64,000 nt of DNA from assembly GCA_030247885.1 (NCBI GenBank), contig JAPDRO010000009.1, forward strand, positions 1-64,000, read 5' to 3'. The position numbers and the translations under genes are program-made. Position 1 is the stretch's first letter; every line of letters starts with the position of its first letter. The stretch comes from Taxawa tesnikishii (nom. ined.) (taxonomy: Eukaryota; Ascomycota; Dothideomycetes; Dothideales). Positions 37,327-49,008 of the stretch are shown one piece after another. Below the pieces are notes generated by a model. That model was not told where the DNA came from and made no database searches. It was given only the letters and a program-made list of their open reading frames with translations.

Positions 37327-38468
37327 TCATACAAGCCCCCAAAGCGGTCTTGGCAGCTCAATCTTCTCAACAGACGACTTCACCGCGCCGTCGTCCTCCT
37401 TAAGCCCTACGTACGCTTCTCTCCGCGCTGGGTTGCCGGTAGTCACGGACCACGTTTCGAGGCCATAGTACGTCGCGATCGAATGGACGAGCCAGCGCCT
37501 GCAATGCTCCAGTCAGCCAAGATTACGACAATTTCGCTGCCATTAGTATGCAACCGGCGTAGTACGCTATTTTGCTAAGAGGATGATACTCACCCAAACG
37601 CGGCACTCCGATCGTCAGCAAAGCTCTCAAAGACCATCTTGTCCCGTCTCAGCTGCTTTTCATCCCTCTGCTTCCTGCGCTCATCGCTCATCTCTCCGTT
37701 CAAGCCCACAAAGACAATTTCCTCATCCTCACTGTCCGGCTCCAAGATCAGCCCGTCTCTCTGCATCTCTTTCTCGCGCGCTTCCCACTGCTCCATGAAC
37801 GCCCTGACCTCACTCTCGAGGTCCTGCAGCAGGAACCTGGCGTTTCTGCTGCTGCGCTTCAGCTTCTCGCGCAGCACGGCGGGCACGCGTGAAGCGGCTT
37901 GGTCTTCCTTTGTGCCGTGGGCGCGTCGGTCGACGGGCTTCTTCTGAGGGGCGGACTTGCGTTGAGCGCGGGCTTTGTATTCGGCGTCCCAAAGGGGAGC
38001 GAGGAAGTAGGGGACACTCTGGACTGGGTAGGTGGGACGGACTTCCCAGTCGCTGGGGAGCGGAGGTTGCGCGTAAGGGTTGTTTAACAAGCGGTCTGAT
38101 GCGTGTCAGCGGGAGAGCGCGAGGCTGCGAAAGAGATTCGGACCATTCTCCCACCGCTGGCGCCGGCGACTGCCCTCCTTGCCCTTTAGAAGCGCCTCTC
38201 GTCTCTTCTGGCTGTCGCGCCTAATAGGCTCTCGTCGCCGGTATACAGTATGCGCACCCCTGGGATCTCTGTCCCGCTGAGCCTCAGGAGACGCGGGTAC
38301 GGTGCGTTCGTCAAGCGGTATTTCGATAGCTACGGAAGTTCCGCGAACAACCCGGATGGGTGCTGGTGAAATGGTAGTCGCGCTGAGGGCTTCGGCGGCC
38401 TGTTCGACAGTCCAGGCTTCAATGTCAACGCCACTGGACGCTGTAGCGGGAGCTGTAAGGATGGCCAT
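37327..38468 (-). CDS. R3H-domain protein with R3H-associated N-terminus
   Basis: Exons 38,468-38,144, 38,095-37,594 and 37,498-37,327 (introns 48 and 95 bases) join into exactly 333 codons, 332 residues. The first two exons carry the R3H-associated N-terminal domain found in fungi: RRREPIRRDSQKRREALLKG, RWEN/DRLLNNPYAQPPLP, SDWEVRPTYPVQSVPYFLAP. Exon 3 gives the R3H signature RWLVH (Arg-x3-His) followed by YYGLETWSVTTGNPARREAY, the single-strand nucleic-acid-binding fold. Splicing across 37,593/37,499 is needed to form this motif and fits perfectly. Probably a cytosolic or nuclear RNA/ssDNA-binding protein; the biological role is not established. The ATG at 38,468 is chosen because the frame matches the family from there. 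Intact and free of RIP. Confidence 0.9.
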
Positions 38469-39365
38469 TGTATTAAGGAGAGAGCAAAGAGGAGAGCCTC
38501 GTCTGGCGGTGGATGGAGGAGGAGAAGGGCACGGTGAGCGGTGCGCGGTAAGCGGTATAACCGGGTAGCGCTGAGCTTGGTCGAGGGCCTGTTGTTGGGA
38601 AAGAGAAGCAAGAAAGGAGGGTAGAGGACAGGTACCGGGATACTCAGGAAGGCGCGACAGAGTGCCACCCGATAAGGGATGAGAGGAGCGATAATGCACC
38701 CCACAAATGAAGTCATCTGATTCGCACCTGCTTTCGGCCAATCGGATCCCCGCATTGAGCGATGCGATCTTGAAATGATTCACACTCACTGTATACTCAG
38801 AAATGTGATTAATTCGATGCTTGCAGAGATCCGAAAACAGGTAGGTGCGTAACACCCGATCAGCATGTCTCCCGAATGCCCTCGAATATCGCGAAAAGGG
38901 CTGTTTCAATGCATACTGGAAACTTGCGTAGAAGCAGCCTAGTCATCTTCAGTGAGGATATTGCATCTTGGGTGACCGAGAGTGAAGAGGACGACAAAAG
39001 GAAGGAACCAACAGCGTGCTCGGCAACCACCCTAAGATGGGAAGGGGCCTAGCACGAGGCGGGGCGAGGCGAGGCTCCCTCTCATGCACCCTCCATCGTG
39101 CCCCCGGTACCAGATGATCGTACAGTGGCCCTTCCACATCGTCCTCGCTGCCTTTCTATTCTCCACGAAGCAAACTCTCCCACTGTCTGCTCATGCAGTC
39201 TCTCAAGCCTCTCGACAACCATCCATCCCTAACCCCCGACACGGCTGAGGGTACCTCTGGAACCGTGTCCTTCTCTTCCTTTATCCGATTTCGCACGTCC
39301 TCTGCATCCGACGCCCAACACCCCAGCCTCTCAATCTCTCTTCCCACTTGGCATACCATACCCAT
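38469..39365. promoter_or_regulatory. Promoter side of the R3H gene; otherwise nothing seen
   Basis: Both neighbouring genes are on the minus strand, so this holds the R3H promoter and the 3' end of the next gene. An open stretch runs upstream of the R3H start to 38,909, but it resembles no protein and is probably leader. Confidence 0.45.
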
Positions 39366-40448
39366 TCATCCCACCTCCGATCCCATATCCGTAACCGCCC
39401 AACCTACCGCCCTCCATCCCCCTCCCATCCTATCCTTCCCGTGACTCCTAAGTCGCCGCGGCAGTTCCACACCCCGGAAATACGCCGTACAAACCGCTGC
39501 CGCCGCGCCCGCACTGAGCAGGCAGTATACCAGAGTGCTCGCATAGATGTGTCCTCCGACGCCCGTCCAGCCGCTAGGCAGCTGCGTGTTGGGATACCAC
39601 CGGACGGAGAACTGGAGCGGGAGCGAGTCGCCGATGACGATGCGGGTCGGTGGTGTGACGGGCGAGGAGATGGAGTATGCGGTCGCGGCAGCGATGGTGC
39701 CGGGAGCGATTGCGCGAGGCGCGGCGTGCAGCAGCACGTTCAAGTGGCCCGAAACGTGTAGATGCGACAGCTGTAGTGTACCCGTCAGCGCGACGATGAG
39801 CGCTGTGTAGTCGTCGCTCAGGCTGCCTTGCCCTTCAATCGCATCTTCCGCTTTGTCTTCGTCGGACGTGGGTTTCAGGGAGGAGGAGGCGAGTGGACGG
39901 GTCGGGATGCGACAGGTCAGCGCTGCAACCCATCAGCCTTCTGCACACCAAACGCCGTGGGCCAAATGAAATACTTACGCGCATCATTGTGGACATAGAA
40001 CTCCAGTAGGTGGAAGAAGGAATCGGAGATGAAGTCGATGGTGCAGTTGATGTCACGCTCGACGCCAAAGTAGAGTTCCAGTGGCCGCCCGGTCTCGTTG
40101 CACACGGGAAAGGGGATGTACTGTAACTGGCCTTGCGCGTCCGTGATCTGTGTAGCCGCTCCGTCAGTGTTTCATGCTTCTCTTTCGTCGCGATGAGGAT
40201 AGTAAGCGCACATGTTCGCCGGTATCACTGTATAACACGGACGATCAGTACAGATGCAGAGGAGCAAGCAGAGCGGTAAAGGGGGCTTACATGGTCCTGT
40301 TCAAGCAACTGACGGGAATCGCTTCCCCTTGTCGGTATGCTGGCTTGTCTAGTAAGGGCTGCTGCGAAGACACTGCTGCGGCCAGCGCAACGTAGAAAGC
40401 GACCAAAAGCCGGATTGCAGACGGCAGTCTTGCCGCCATAGCAAACAT
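39366..40448 (-). CDS. Hypothetical type I membrane protein with signal peptide
   Basis: Four exons: 40,448-40,291, 40,227-40,212 (only 16 bases), 40,147-39,979 and 39,922-39,366; introns 63, 64 and 56 bases. All phases agree and give about 299 residues. An N-terminal signal peptide (LLVAFYVALAAAVSSQQ) is followed by a lumenal or extracellular region with N-glycosylation sites (CLNRT, CNET, INCT) and four or so cysteines. One transmembrane helix near the C-terminus (ASTLVYCLLSAGAAAAVCTAYF) leads into a basic, glycine-rich tail. Residues read as an ordered domain (LELYFGVERDINCTIDFISD, FFHLLEFYVHNDA). I do not recognise the family; the layout suggests a secretory-pathway membrane protein. The last 25 residues are uncertain, because an alternative frame gives a Gly/Tyr-rich tail. 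Confidence 0.75.
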
Positions 40449-41040
40449 AATGTGTACGATTGGGCGTCAGGGGAGCAGTTCGAGAAGCTGTCCATATTTC
40501 GCCCTATATGGTCCGTGCGCATACATATAGACATATACAAAGGAGATCTCGACATTTCCGGAGCACACAGTCGAGCATCGGAGATCTCCATAACAGAAGT
40601 AGCGTACAGATGAGACAAACCAATCGGTACAGGTGGGGTAATTGCCTCATTAGTCGTCTGGCGTGTCCGGTCAAACTACGATGGGTCCATGGATAGCACA
40701 TGTGGACACCACTGCGAACCATTCACTTCGTCGTCCTCAATGGTGGGACCAGGAGTGCTGTCGTAGCTGCGCACCGAGTGCTTCTTCGTCATTACAACGG
40801 GTCGCGGGCGAAACAGGCGCCTCAATCGAAGCAAGCAGTCGCTGCCTACACTACAGGACAAACATTGAACATTTCCTGTGGAAGAGATAGCTGGGCAGTC
40901 CACACGAAACTTCGTGGAACTCAAAATCGTAAGCTTTTATCTCGTCTATCCGTTTAGGTATTCCAGTCATCTGCCTTCGCGGCAGCGAGATATACCACCA
41001 CCTCGTGCTCCATTAACCGTCAACCATCAACCATCTCGGC
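40449..41040. other. Intergenic, no supported gene
   Basis: Contains the promoter side of the membrane-protein gene and the 3' end of the FKBP gene. Frames of 70-85 codons on both strands overlap one another and show no family features. Confidence 0.5.
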
Positions 41041-41546
41041 TCATGCCTTCTTGTTGTTGATGCCCTTAAGCTCGACGTCGCTGCAGACTTATCAGGTTCT
41101 GCATACCAGACATCTTCAGCTGCAGAAAGACTTACAAGATCAGGGTAGCGTTTGGAGGAATGAGGCCAGGGAAGCCACGGTCACCGTAAGCATAGTCACC
41201 AGAGATAACCAGGGTGGACTTTTCGCCAAGAGTCATGCCGCCGTCGGCGCTGATTATACCCTCGTCCCAGCCCTTGATGACCTGCCCGACGCCAATGCGG
41301 GTCTTGAAGTCGCCACGACCGACGGAAGAGTCGAACCTGGCACGGGTCAGCATTTCTGTTCCGAAGCTACTCGGGTAATGGGTAGCATGTAAGTGAGGGA
41401 CTAGCAACGTACTGCTTGCCCTTGTAGTCATTGCTGGCCTGCTTCTGGTCGTACAGCCAGCCGGTGTACTCCATAGTGACGGTGTCACCTTGCTTTGGCC
41501 TGTCGGTGCCGTTGCCGGGTCTGATGAGCTTCTTATCAACACCCAT
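41041..41546 (-). CDS. FKBP12-type peptidyl-prolyl cis-trans isomerase
   Basis: Exons 41,546-41,413, 41,336-41,136 and 41,080-41,041 (introns 76 and 55 bases) make 375 bases, 124 residues. FKBP12 speeds proline isomerisation and is the cytosolic receptor for FK506 and rapamycin. The pocket residues are present: MEYTGWLYD, KQFDSS across the first splice, VGQVIKGWDEGI, YAYGDRGFPGLIPPNATLIF and the closing strand FDVELKGI across the second splice. It is slightly longer than the usual 108-112 residues because of an insert after LYDQKQASNDYKGKQ. The start MGVDKKLIRPGNGT matches the family. Single-domain, no signal peptide. Confidence 0.95.
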
Positions 41547-42560
41547 TTTGCCTAGGCCGACTAGTCTTCTTAGTGACTGAATTTTGAAGGTGTGGTCGTG
41601 AACTGAGAGTTGAGAAGATGAGACGTGAGGTTCAGATCGGGGGAGGGAGAAAGGTGGAAGGGGTAAAAATAAGCTTCCGCAGCTGTGGAACCAGTGGACT
41701 GGTCGACTGGTCCACTCTGCATCACTTCTTTCGCAAAGTCAAATCATTCACATCAATCCCTGTCTATGCCAACGACAATGAATGCAGGGGGATTTCGCGA
41801 GTCATTCTCGCCCTAGAGCGATGTCGCAATGTCGCAATGCCCCCTGGTGTTGTGGCTTGCACCGGTCGAGTCTCGTCTATCAGCCGAAGGAGGGGTATCA
41901 ACTTGCCCCTCTTTTCTGTTGTGCGACTCTTTGTTACACAGACTCGGCGATTGATTGAATCCCATCATGCGTTTCCGTGGGAGGAACCTCGTTTCCAAGC
42001 AATCCGTACACTGCCTTTCTCCGGATCATAATACAGCTTCCAGCAATTGCACCCTTGCGTGCGGAAGCAACAAACGACCCCGCCAAGTGCACGTGAAGAT
42101 CCACGTCATCTGGCAAGCATTGCAATTGACACATCCGCACATTTGCTTTGAATCGAACCGACGCACGACTTGCTCTCCTCATCTCACTGCTTTGTGTAAC
42201 GCTGATTCAGCCGATCATATTTACAACACCCATCCACGTGTTGTTACCTTGCCGCTCTTTGCGCGGCAGTCGCGCCCGAGTGTTGATCTCGTCTCTCTCT
42301 TCTCGTGCCCCAGGATCTGGACAAGCGCGCACCGTTCATGCAATATGCGTACTTGCGGGTGGAAGCAGCTTCCCCGTCGTCTAGTCAGGAGCATAGTGTA
42401 TCTTCCATCCTCGCCGTGCCTGCCGGTCGGCGATCTCTCGGTACTCCAGTCCACTTTCAAACAAGCATGGATATAGAGGGTCAAACAAGATATCATGACG
42501 AATAATCGCCGAGTGAAAAGACACTCATCCCTAAAAACTGATTAACTCCGACCGCCCCAT
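41547..42560. other. Intergenic between FKBP and SEA4/MIOS genes
   Basis: About 1 kb with the FKBP promoter and the 3' region of the next minus-strand gene. Two frames (41,618-42,031 and 41,955-42,476) exceed 130 codons but have Cys/Arg/Ser-rich, unordered translations and no homologous look. I see no repeat. Confidence 0.5.
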
Positions 42561-45500
42561 TCATCCTTTCAATCCACACAAACACTGGCAATCCGGCACA
42601 GGACACATCCCATGCTTCCTGAACCAAGTCCTCGCATGACTCGCATGGAACCCATGCCCACAACTGATACAGAACGTGGCAAATCTCGCCAACACATCCC
42701 CTCCATCCCCTTGGCTTCTCCTCCCCACTCCTCCCTCCCCTCTCCCTCCGCCAGGACCAGGACCTCCCTCTTGAACAGCAGGCGTATTTGACGGATCCGG
42801 CGTCCCCAGCCACTGCATACAAACCGCACAGCGAGGCAGATGTCTCCCACACCTCGGACACACAGTCCCCGCGCCCTGGGCGATCTTCGCCTCCACATCG
42901 CCGTTTTTCCCCACGCTCGTGGTGGTGTGCGTGCGCTTGTGCGTCGCCGTCTCGCCGTCCTCACGTCTCCTCGCCAGATCCCCGCTGCAGTTTGCGCAGC
43001 GCAGGCGGATCTGCGGTTTCGGAGGTTGCGTGAGGCGGCGCCCGGGTTGCGTGGTGGCGAGGCGCGTGTGCAGCATTGAGAAGCGCGTGCGTGGGATGAA
43101 GGCGCGCCAGGCTTGTAGTTGCTGGAAGTAGGTCTCGCGCCACATCTCCCAGCGGACGTCGTTGACGTAGAGGGGGTTTGTGAATGCGGTTGCGAGCACG
43201 GCGGTTTGCAGGTCAGAGGTCCGCGTGATGTAGGCTTGGAAAAGGGGCATGCTGGATGAGGTTAGGCCAGTTAGGAGGATGCCCTCGGGATCACCGGCGC
43301 TGATGCTGGCGGCGGCGCTAGTGGTGATGAAGGAGGTAAGAGAAACATCTGGTAAGTGTGCCAGGGCGATGCCGACGCGTGTGCTGAGATCCAGTGATAC
43401 GTTGTCGATCAGCAGGTCCCAGTCCCCGCCACTGGCGAGATGTGAGAACAGTGCACGCAGGTACGGGTCCTGAGCTTCTTCGGCCAGCCAGCCGCACATC
43501 TCGCGCTGGTCCGCATTGAGCGTGTCAGCGGCCAGGAACGCAGTGAGCCCGTTGTTCGGGAGCGTCTTCTCACGGATCAAGCCCTGAAGCAGTCGCAGTC
43601 CGAGATTCTTGTGCCGCTGGAACACGGCAAGCGCGATAGCTCTCCAGTATTCTTGTGTCTGGAGCAGCTCCTCGCACTGCACTTCTGCGTCTGCGCGAGT
43701 GAAGGCCCAGCCGCACATCTCGAGACAGAGAAGGCGCTTCTTGGGCTTTTCTGTGTTTATGCCCTCGAAACTTGGTAGCCCGTGGGCGTCGGCTAGTGCT
43801 TTGATGCTGTCTCCGATCTTGGCAGGTACCATGGACCGCTGGGAGACGACGCGGTTGGGGCTGTCGCCCAGCTGACTCTTCCAGATGGCTTCCACGCCTA
43901 GATAGCTTAGATCGAGAGACTCCGCCACCATACCGCCGTCCTTTGCGAGCTCTTCCAGTCGCTTGATGGTTGCCCACATCCTCACCAACGACGGATCGTC
44001 GGCCACAATCTGCATGTTCTTGCTGCAGTCGAACAAGTATCCTTCCTGACAACGCCGACGTTGTACACTGAGTAGTGTCAGAGCTTCTGGGAAGTTGTGG
44101 TTGCGAAGTACATCTCGACTTCTGCTGTAGTCTGCTTCGACCCATTGCGCTGTTCTAGCTGCAGGGGTTGTGGAGTTCCGCAACGCTCTCAGAGTCTGCT
44201 GATCCAGCTGTTCGCTTGGTTTCCCGTTTTCCAGTCCCGTGGGTGCTGGAGAGCGAACGGGAGAAAGCATCACGCTCTGCATCTGTTCCCGGACCGCCAA
44301 GACATCCTCCGCAATGCTGGCGTCTGCAGCTTTGGGTTCGAAGATGGTGATGTCGGAACGTGATACGGCCAGGTCGTCCTTTGACGTGAGGTTGATGTGG
44401 CATGGATCGGGAACGTGCAAGAGATCAATATCTCGCGATGGCCGGAGCGCTAGCATTGCTTGCCGGCCCCCAATGCCGGCAGATAACCAGTCGAATGCGA
44501 TCACTCTCTCGTCCTCGGGCGAACCGTGTTCAGAGTGGTGAGGATACTGTAGGTTGTGTGTTCTTGATATATAATGGGGTGAGTTCCAGGGATTGCCTCC
44601 GTAGTAGTTCGTCCGGACCGTTGGGTTCCTCGCGCCATCTTTGAAGCAAGCGGTATCAAACAATTTGACTTCGCCCGTGCTTGACAGCGTACAGAAGCGT
44701 CCACGTTTCAGTCCAGAGTAACGAACGCTCCAGACGCTGGTGGTCACAGAGTTGTCGACGGCAGGCCGAAGCTCCAGAACTGCGCCGCCGTCTGATCCCG
44801 CACTGCCATTGTTGAGTCGAGTGAACCACCGTTTGTCCCAGACGTTGACAGAGGGATCGCCTGTCGAGCCAGCAGAGGCAAAGTAATTCTCGTCCAAGGG
44901 ATCAATGGCAATGTTGTTGACCTGCTTTGTGAAGCCAGATACACCAGAGCCAGTGGTGTTGTATGATGGATCTGGTTGCGGTTCAGTACACGTTTCGTTC
45001 CTTTTGTTAGAGTGATCAGGACGTCTTTGTTCGGCCTGCATGAGTTGAAAGCGTACCTCGCAAATCGTACAGTCTAAGCGTTGCTCGCGCGACTGCGGCT
45101 ATGAGTTCTTGCGGCTGGCTGGGGAAGAACTTGACACTACTGACACCCTCCGAGCTGCACAAACGCCTGTAGGGCTCCCCGGCATGTGCAATGTCATAGA
45201 TGTTCAGGCAGTGGTCATGTCTCACCCGACCAAGGCCGACGGCGACCAGATTGTCACTGTTGAAAGTGATGCTGTTGCACTGTCGCTGTGTCTTAATGGG
45301 GTAGGTGTACTGGGCGCCGGTGTGCAGGAAGCCTGTATGCCGTTGGCCGGGCTCAATCTTCAGCAGACAGGCATTTCCAGTGGAGAGTCCGAGAGCAACG
45401 AGGCTGTCGTCTGTCTTGGACCAATCGAAAGCGGAAAAGTTGGGGACGTTGTCGCGCTGAGCAAGCTGCTGATACTGGATCTTGCGCTTGTTCACACACT

Positions 45501-45600
45501 CGAGGCCAAAGAGTTTGAGCGTGTTGCCAGCAACATCGACAACCAGGAAACGGCCCTGGTCAGCTGTGGAGGTTGGCGACCACCGCACCGCTGCCTCCAT
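42561..45600 (-). CDS. SEA complex / GATOR2 subunit Sea4 (MIOS homologue)
   Basis: Exons 45,600-45,057 and 44,971-42,561 around an 85-base intron give 984 residues with correct phase (YDLR/DPSYNTT). Sea4/MIOS is part of the vacuole-associated SEACAT/GATOR2 assembly that relays amino-acid supply to TORC1. The N-terminal third is a WD40-type propeller (VRWSPTSTADQGRFLVVD, FDWSKTDDSLVALGLSTGNA, VGLGRVRHDHCLNIYDI, IDPLDENYFASAGSTGDP). The middle is helical (ALTLLSVQRRRCQEGY, CLEMCGWAF). The C-terminus carries the zinc-binding RING/zinc-ribbon unit: CANCSGDL, CPRCGRHLPRCAVCMQWLG, FCISCGHGFHASH and CPVPDCQCLC. Residues about 905-930 hold a Gly/Pro-rich insert. It is divergent from the ING gene across 609 bases. 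Intact. Confidence 0.9.
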
Positions 45601-45972
45601 ATGTATATGTGTCTACTGAAAGGGCAGCTTTCGCATTCATCTCTCCATGGCTGGAAGGTCAAAACAAAGCACAGCGCGGCTCGTACATGTATCAGCGCGG
45701 CCCGGCCGATACAAAGCGTCCAACAAGACTGTGGTGGACGTTGGAGCAATAGAGGCACTCGAGACTTTAGGGTCTGCCGTACGTGCACTAGTGGTATTCG
45801 TGGTACTCGGGGCACTAGGAGTACAGGGTATATAGCGATGGGTTCGCCTAATCACGTGATTGCGTGGACTGCGCTTTCCTGATCGAGCAGGGAGTTCCTT
45901 CGTTCCTTCCCTTGGGCGCGTCTTCTTGCGACGTCATACGATTGCTCGTGTAAACACCTTCAACCTCTGCAA

Positions 45973-46021
<49 letters not shown>

Positions 46022-46209
46022 CGTCACTGTCACCACCACCATCGCCACCACGAGCCTCCAAGAAAAGCATCTACAGACGACGGCGCAAAGGCATGGAGCT
46101 CTGCTCACGCCGCGACATACTTTGCTAGTTGCTTGGTTACGCGGCTGACACACCCCTCAGGAAGAAACACGCACAACCTTCTTCTTCTTCTCCTCCTTCT
46201 TCTCTCATC
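45601..46209. promoter_or_regulatory. Divergent promoter of SEA4/MIOS and ING-type genes
   Basis: The two start codons face away from each other over 609 bases, so both promoters must lie here. It contains a hexamer microsatellite (45,973-46,020), TTCTTCTTC-type pyrimidine tracts just before the + strand ATG, and a TATATGTATATGTG stretch at the minus-strand start. No gene inside is supportable. Confidence 0.6.
45973..46020. repeat. (CTGTCG)8 microsatellite
   Basis: Eight perfect CTGTCG units, followed by degenerate copies (CCGTCACTGTCACC). It lies about 190 bases before the ING-type start codon, probably in its promoter or 5' leader. Repeat-length changes here could alter leader length without affecting a protein. 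Confidence 0.95.
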
Positions 46210-48668
46210 ATGGCCGCTGAACTGCTGCCTCAGCATGTCAGTATCATCACGCCCGACCTGCGTGCCATGAGTAAACCGCCAGAGATCGATCCGGACATAC
46301 CAGCCACGCTCTCCGACTTTCTCAACTTCACCGAGCACCTCCTCCTCCGTCGTGCGCTCCCTCACCCTCATCGAAGAGCTTGATCGCAAAGCGAACGAGC
46401 TGCAGCAGAATATTCACGAGCTCACAAAACTCTACGCGACGCTGAACAAGCCCAAGGATGACGCGCATGAACAGAGGCCGGATCCTGTGCAGCTGCGCAA
46501 GGAGATCAGCAGCAACCTTGATCGCATAATGAAGCTGCGACTCATGGCAGCCGAAGAGAGCGCTAGAATGGAAGAGATGGTGCACAAGGATAGCGGCAAG
46601 CTTGCCATCGTCACCAGAAAACTCAAAGCGTTGCCCATGCCCCCATCGAGAGACCCTACTCCGGAGCCCGTGCTTACCTCACCGCAGCTGCGGAGGAATG
46701 CTCAAAGAGCCGAAGAGAAAGCTCAGGCGGACAAGCGCGCCGCAGCACACAGGACAGGCACCGCGCCTCGAGTGCGCAGCGAGAAGATCATGGTACCTGG
46801 CGAGGTGCTGCCACCACGTAACCCAGACTCCCCTCCGCCAAGCGAGCCCTCGAACTGGGGCTCTCCCTCACGGCCGTCATCACCGCCTACTGAGCCACCT
46901 CGGCAAGAACGACAGAAAAGCGTCAGCAGACAGAAGACACCAAAGCCTCAAAAGCCGCCGAAGGAACCCAAGGAGCCAAAGGAGCCAAAAGAGAAGGTCC
47001 CGAAGACACCGAGAATTCGCCCGCCGGGCATGCCAGGCACGAACGCGCACTCGGCTGTTGCCGGAATCAGCACGTCTAATGCTCTCTTAGCACTCACTGC
47101 GCCGCCTCCCGATGCTGTCATAGGCAGCAAGTGGCTTCCTTGGATGGCCTTGACCGAATACGAGTTGGCGAAGCTGCGCAAGAAGATGAAGAAGAACGCC
47201 GTTTGGGTTCCATCTCAGACGATGAAGAAACGCGAACTGAAGCTCCTTGAAAGAGGCCAGTCTAACATGGAGAAGGCGAAAGGTGACTATGGCCATTCCG
47301 TAAATCATGGATGTATTCTGACCCGCAGCAGCTGAAGCAGAAGCTGGAGGACCAGCCTTCGTCGATGAGTATGATGAGAACTGGGTAGATCCCACAAAAT
47401 TTGCCCTCTCGAACGAGGACAAGGCCACAATGGTAAACAACGGTTTCATCGCGGACATGGAAGGCGGTGATGACGACAACGCCCTTCTCAATCTGGGAGT
47501 CAAATTGAACGAAGCCAAGAAACTGAAGCGGGCAAAGATGCTCGAGGAGCAAGCTCTGCAGGCGCAACTTGGGGTTGAGCAGGCCACTAAGCCAGAAGAC
47601 ACTAGAATGCCGGACGCACCACCAGAGCCTACAAGGGCCCCTTCAGCGCGCGCGAAAACACCGAAACCCAACGCCCCGACCGAGCAATCAACGCAGAAAA
47701 AGTCAACAGAGCAACCTGCACAGAAGAAGCGCAAGAGAGAATCTACACCGCCACCTGCTGCTCCAGCACCTCCAGACGCTACAGCCACAGATCTTCCAGA
47801 CGCTCCTGCATCCGCACGCTCAGCTCCGCAGCCCAAAAGCTTAAACTCTCCATCCCGGCTCCACCTGCTGGCAACAACACGAGCAGCGACAAAGCCCCCG
47901 CCGCGTCCGCTTCGTCCCCCATCAAGGCCACCGGTCCCGCCATCTCTTCCCCACGCACTCGCCCGCGCAGCAGCCGCGCGTCTGCGGTCCCCGAATCCAC
48001 CACCGCGCCTCACTCAGCCACGAGTGCGCGTCCATCCACCCGTCTTGGCGGCACCTCAATCACGCTCAAAGCCTCCAAAGCCGCGAGCGCCGAGCCCCCA
48101 AACAGGCGTGAGAGCCTGCGGCGCGGCAGCAATGCCAGCTTACCTGCTGCCTCGTCGCCAAAGTCCGAGGCGGCTGCCCCTGGTGCTGGACGTCCTGCGC
48201 GCCGGAGCAAGCGGCCTGCGCCTGGGTTGATCATGGCGGATGAGGATGGCAGTACGAAGGTGAGTCGGGCGAAGCGGAAGGCTGCGCCGAAGAAGAAGGA
48301 AAAGGGTGCACCTGCTGCTGCGACATCGAAGGATAGGAAGGAGAAGGAGGAGAGTGCATTCGAGGAAGAGTATATCGATCCTGATGAGCCGAGATATTGC
48401 ATCTGCGATAATGTAAGCTATGGCGATATGATTGCTTGCGATAATGAGCCGGTGAGTTGCTTCAGTCGTTGCCCTGCATTCTCCTCGAGGCAGGCCAAAG
48501 GAGTAAGGTAATGCTGACTGTTGAGGTTAGGCCTGCGAGAAGGAGTGGTTTCATCTTCACTGCGTTAACCTTACGGAGTTACCGCCGAGACGCGCGAAGT
48601 GGTATTGCCCGGATTGTCGAAAGAAGCTCAAGAAGGGGCTTGACACGAATGGGCTCGTGAAGCCTTGA
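46210..48668 (+). CDS. ING-family chromatin protein with C-terminal PHD finger
   Basis: Exons 46,210-47,282, 47,329-48,451 and 48,531-48,668 (introns 46 and 79 bases), about 777 residues. ING proteins read trimethylated H3K4 through the PHD finger and anchor histone acetylase or deacetylase complexes in the nucleus. The N-terminus shows the ING helical domain ([50 protein letters not shown]). The C-terminus has [33 protein letters not shown] and [10 protein letters not shown], a C4HC3 finger completed by splicing. Between lie long Pro/Lys/Glu-rich linkers with a KRKRE-type nuclear signal and a conserved-looking block ([15 protein letters not shown]). The frame shifts twice, near 46,337-46,348 (a CTC/C run, two bases short) and at the A4 run 47,835-47,838 (one base short). 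There are no splice sites there; I treat both as likely sequence slips. Which complex (Yng2-, Yng1- or Pho23-like) is not resolved. Confidence 0.85.
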
Positions 48669-49008
48669 GCTTGGGATCCTGGGACGATGCATGGGGTGTT
48701 GCTCTTTGAGAATGGTCTGTCTGGGAGTATGGAATCGAAGGCGGCAATTAACTCGGAGCATGTGTTCTACTCAAGATGGCTCAAGCACCGCAAACTGCTG
48801 CGATAGCACAGAACATCAATACCAATGATAACCACGTACAGTGAGGTGCATCATGCATCAGTCTTGTCAAACATAACTCGATGCCACTGGTCATTGAACG
48901 GATTTCACTGTAGATGTCTCATATGCGTGCGAGCGAGACCTGATAGTTGTCTGTCACAACACGAACCTCTGCTCCAGGTCATCGTTAGCAGCGTACTGAG
49001 AGCGAAAC
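48669..49008. other. Intergenic between ING-type and hydrolase genes
   Basis: 340 bases with the ING 3' region and the hydrolase promoter. I see no gene or repeat here. Confidence 0.5.

Noticed and set aside
26954-40448. Secondary-metabolite cluster around the MFS transporter
   Set aside because: No backbone synthase, oxygenase or cluster regulator is present in the region.
41618-42476. Two + strand frames of over 130 codons
   Set aside because: They overlap each other in different frames and have the unordered Cys/Arg/Ser composition of chance frames.
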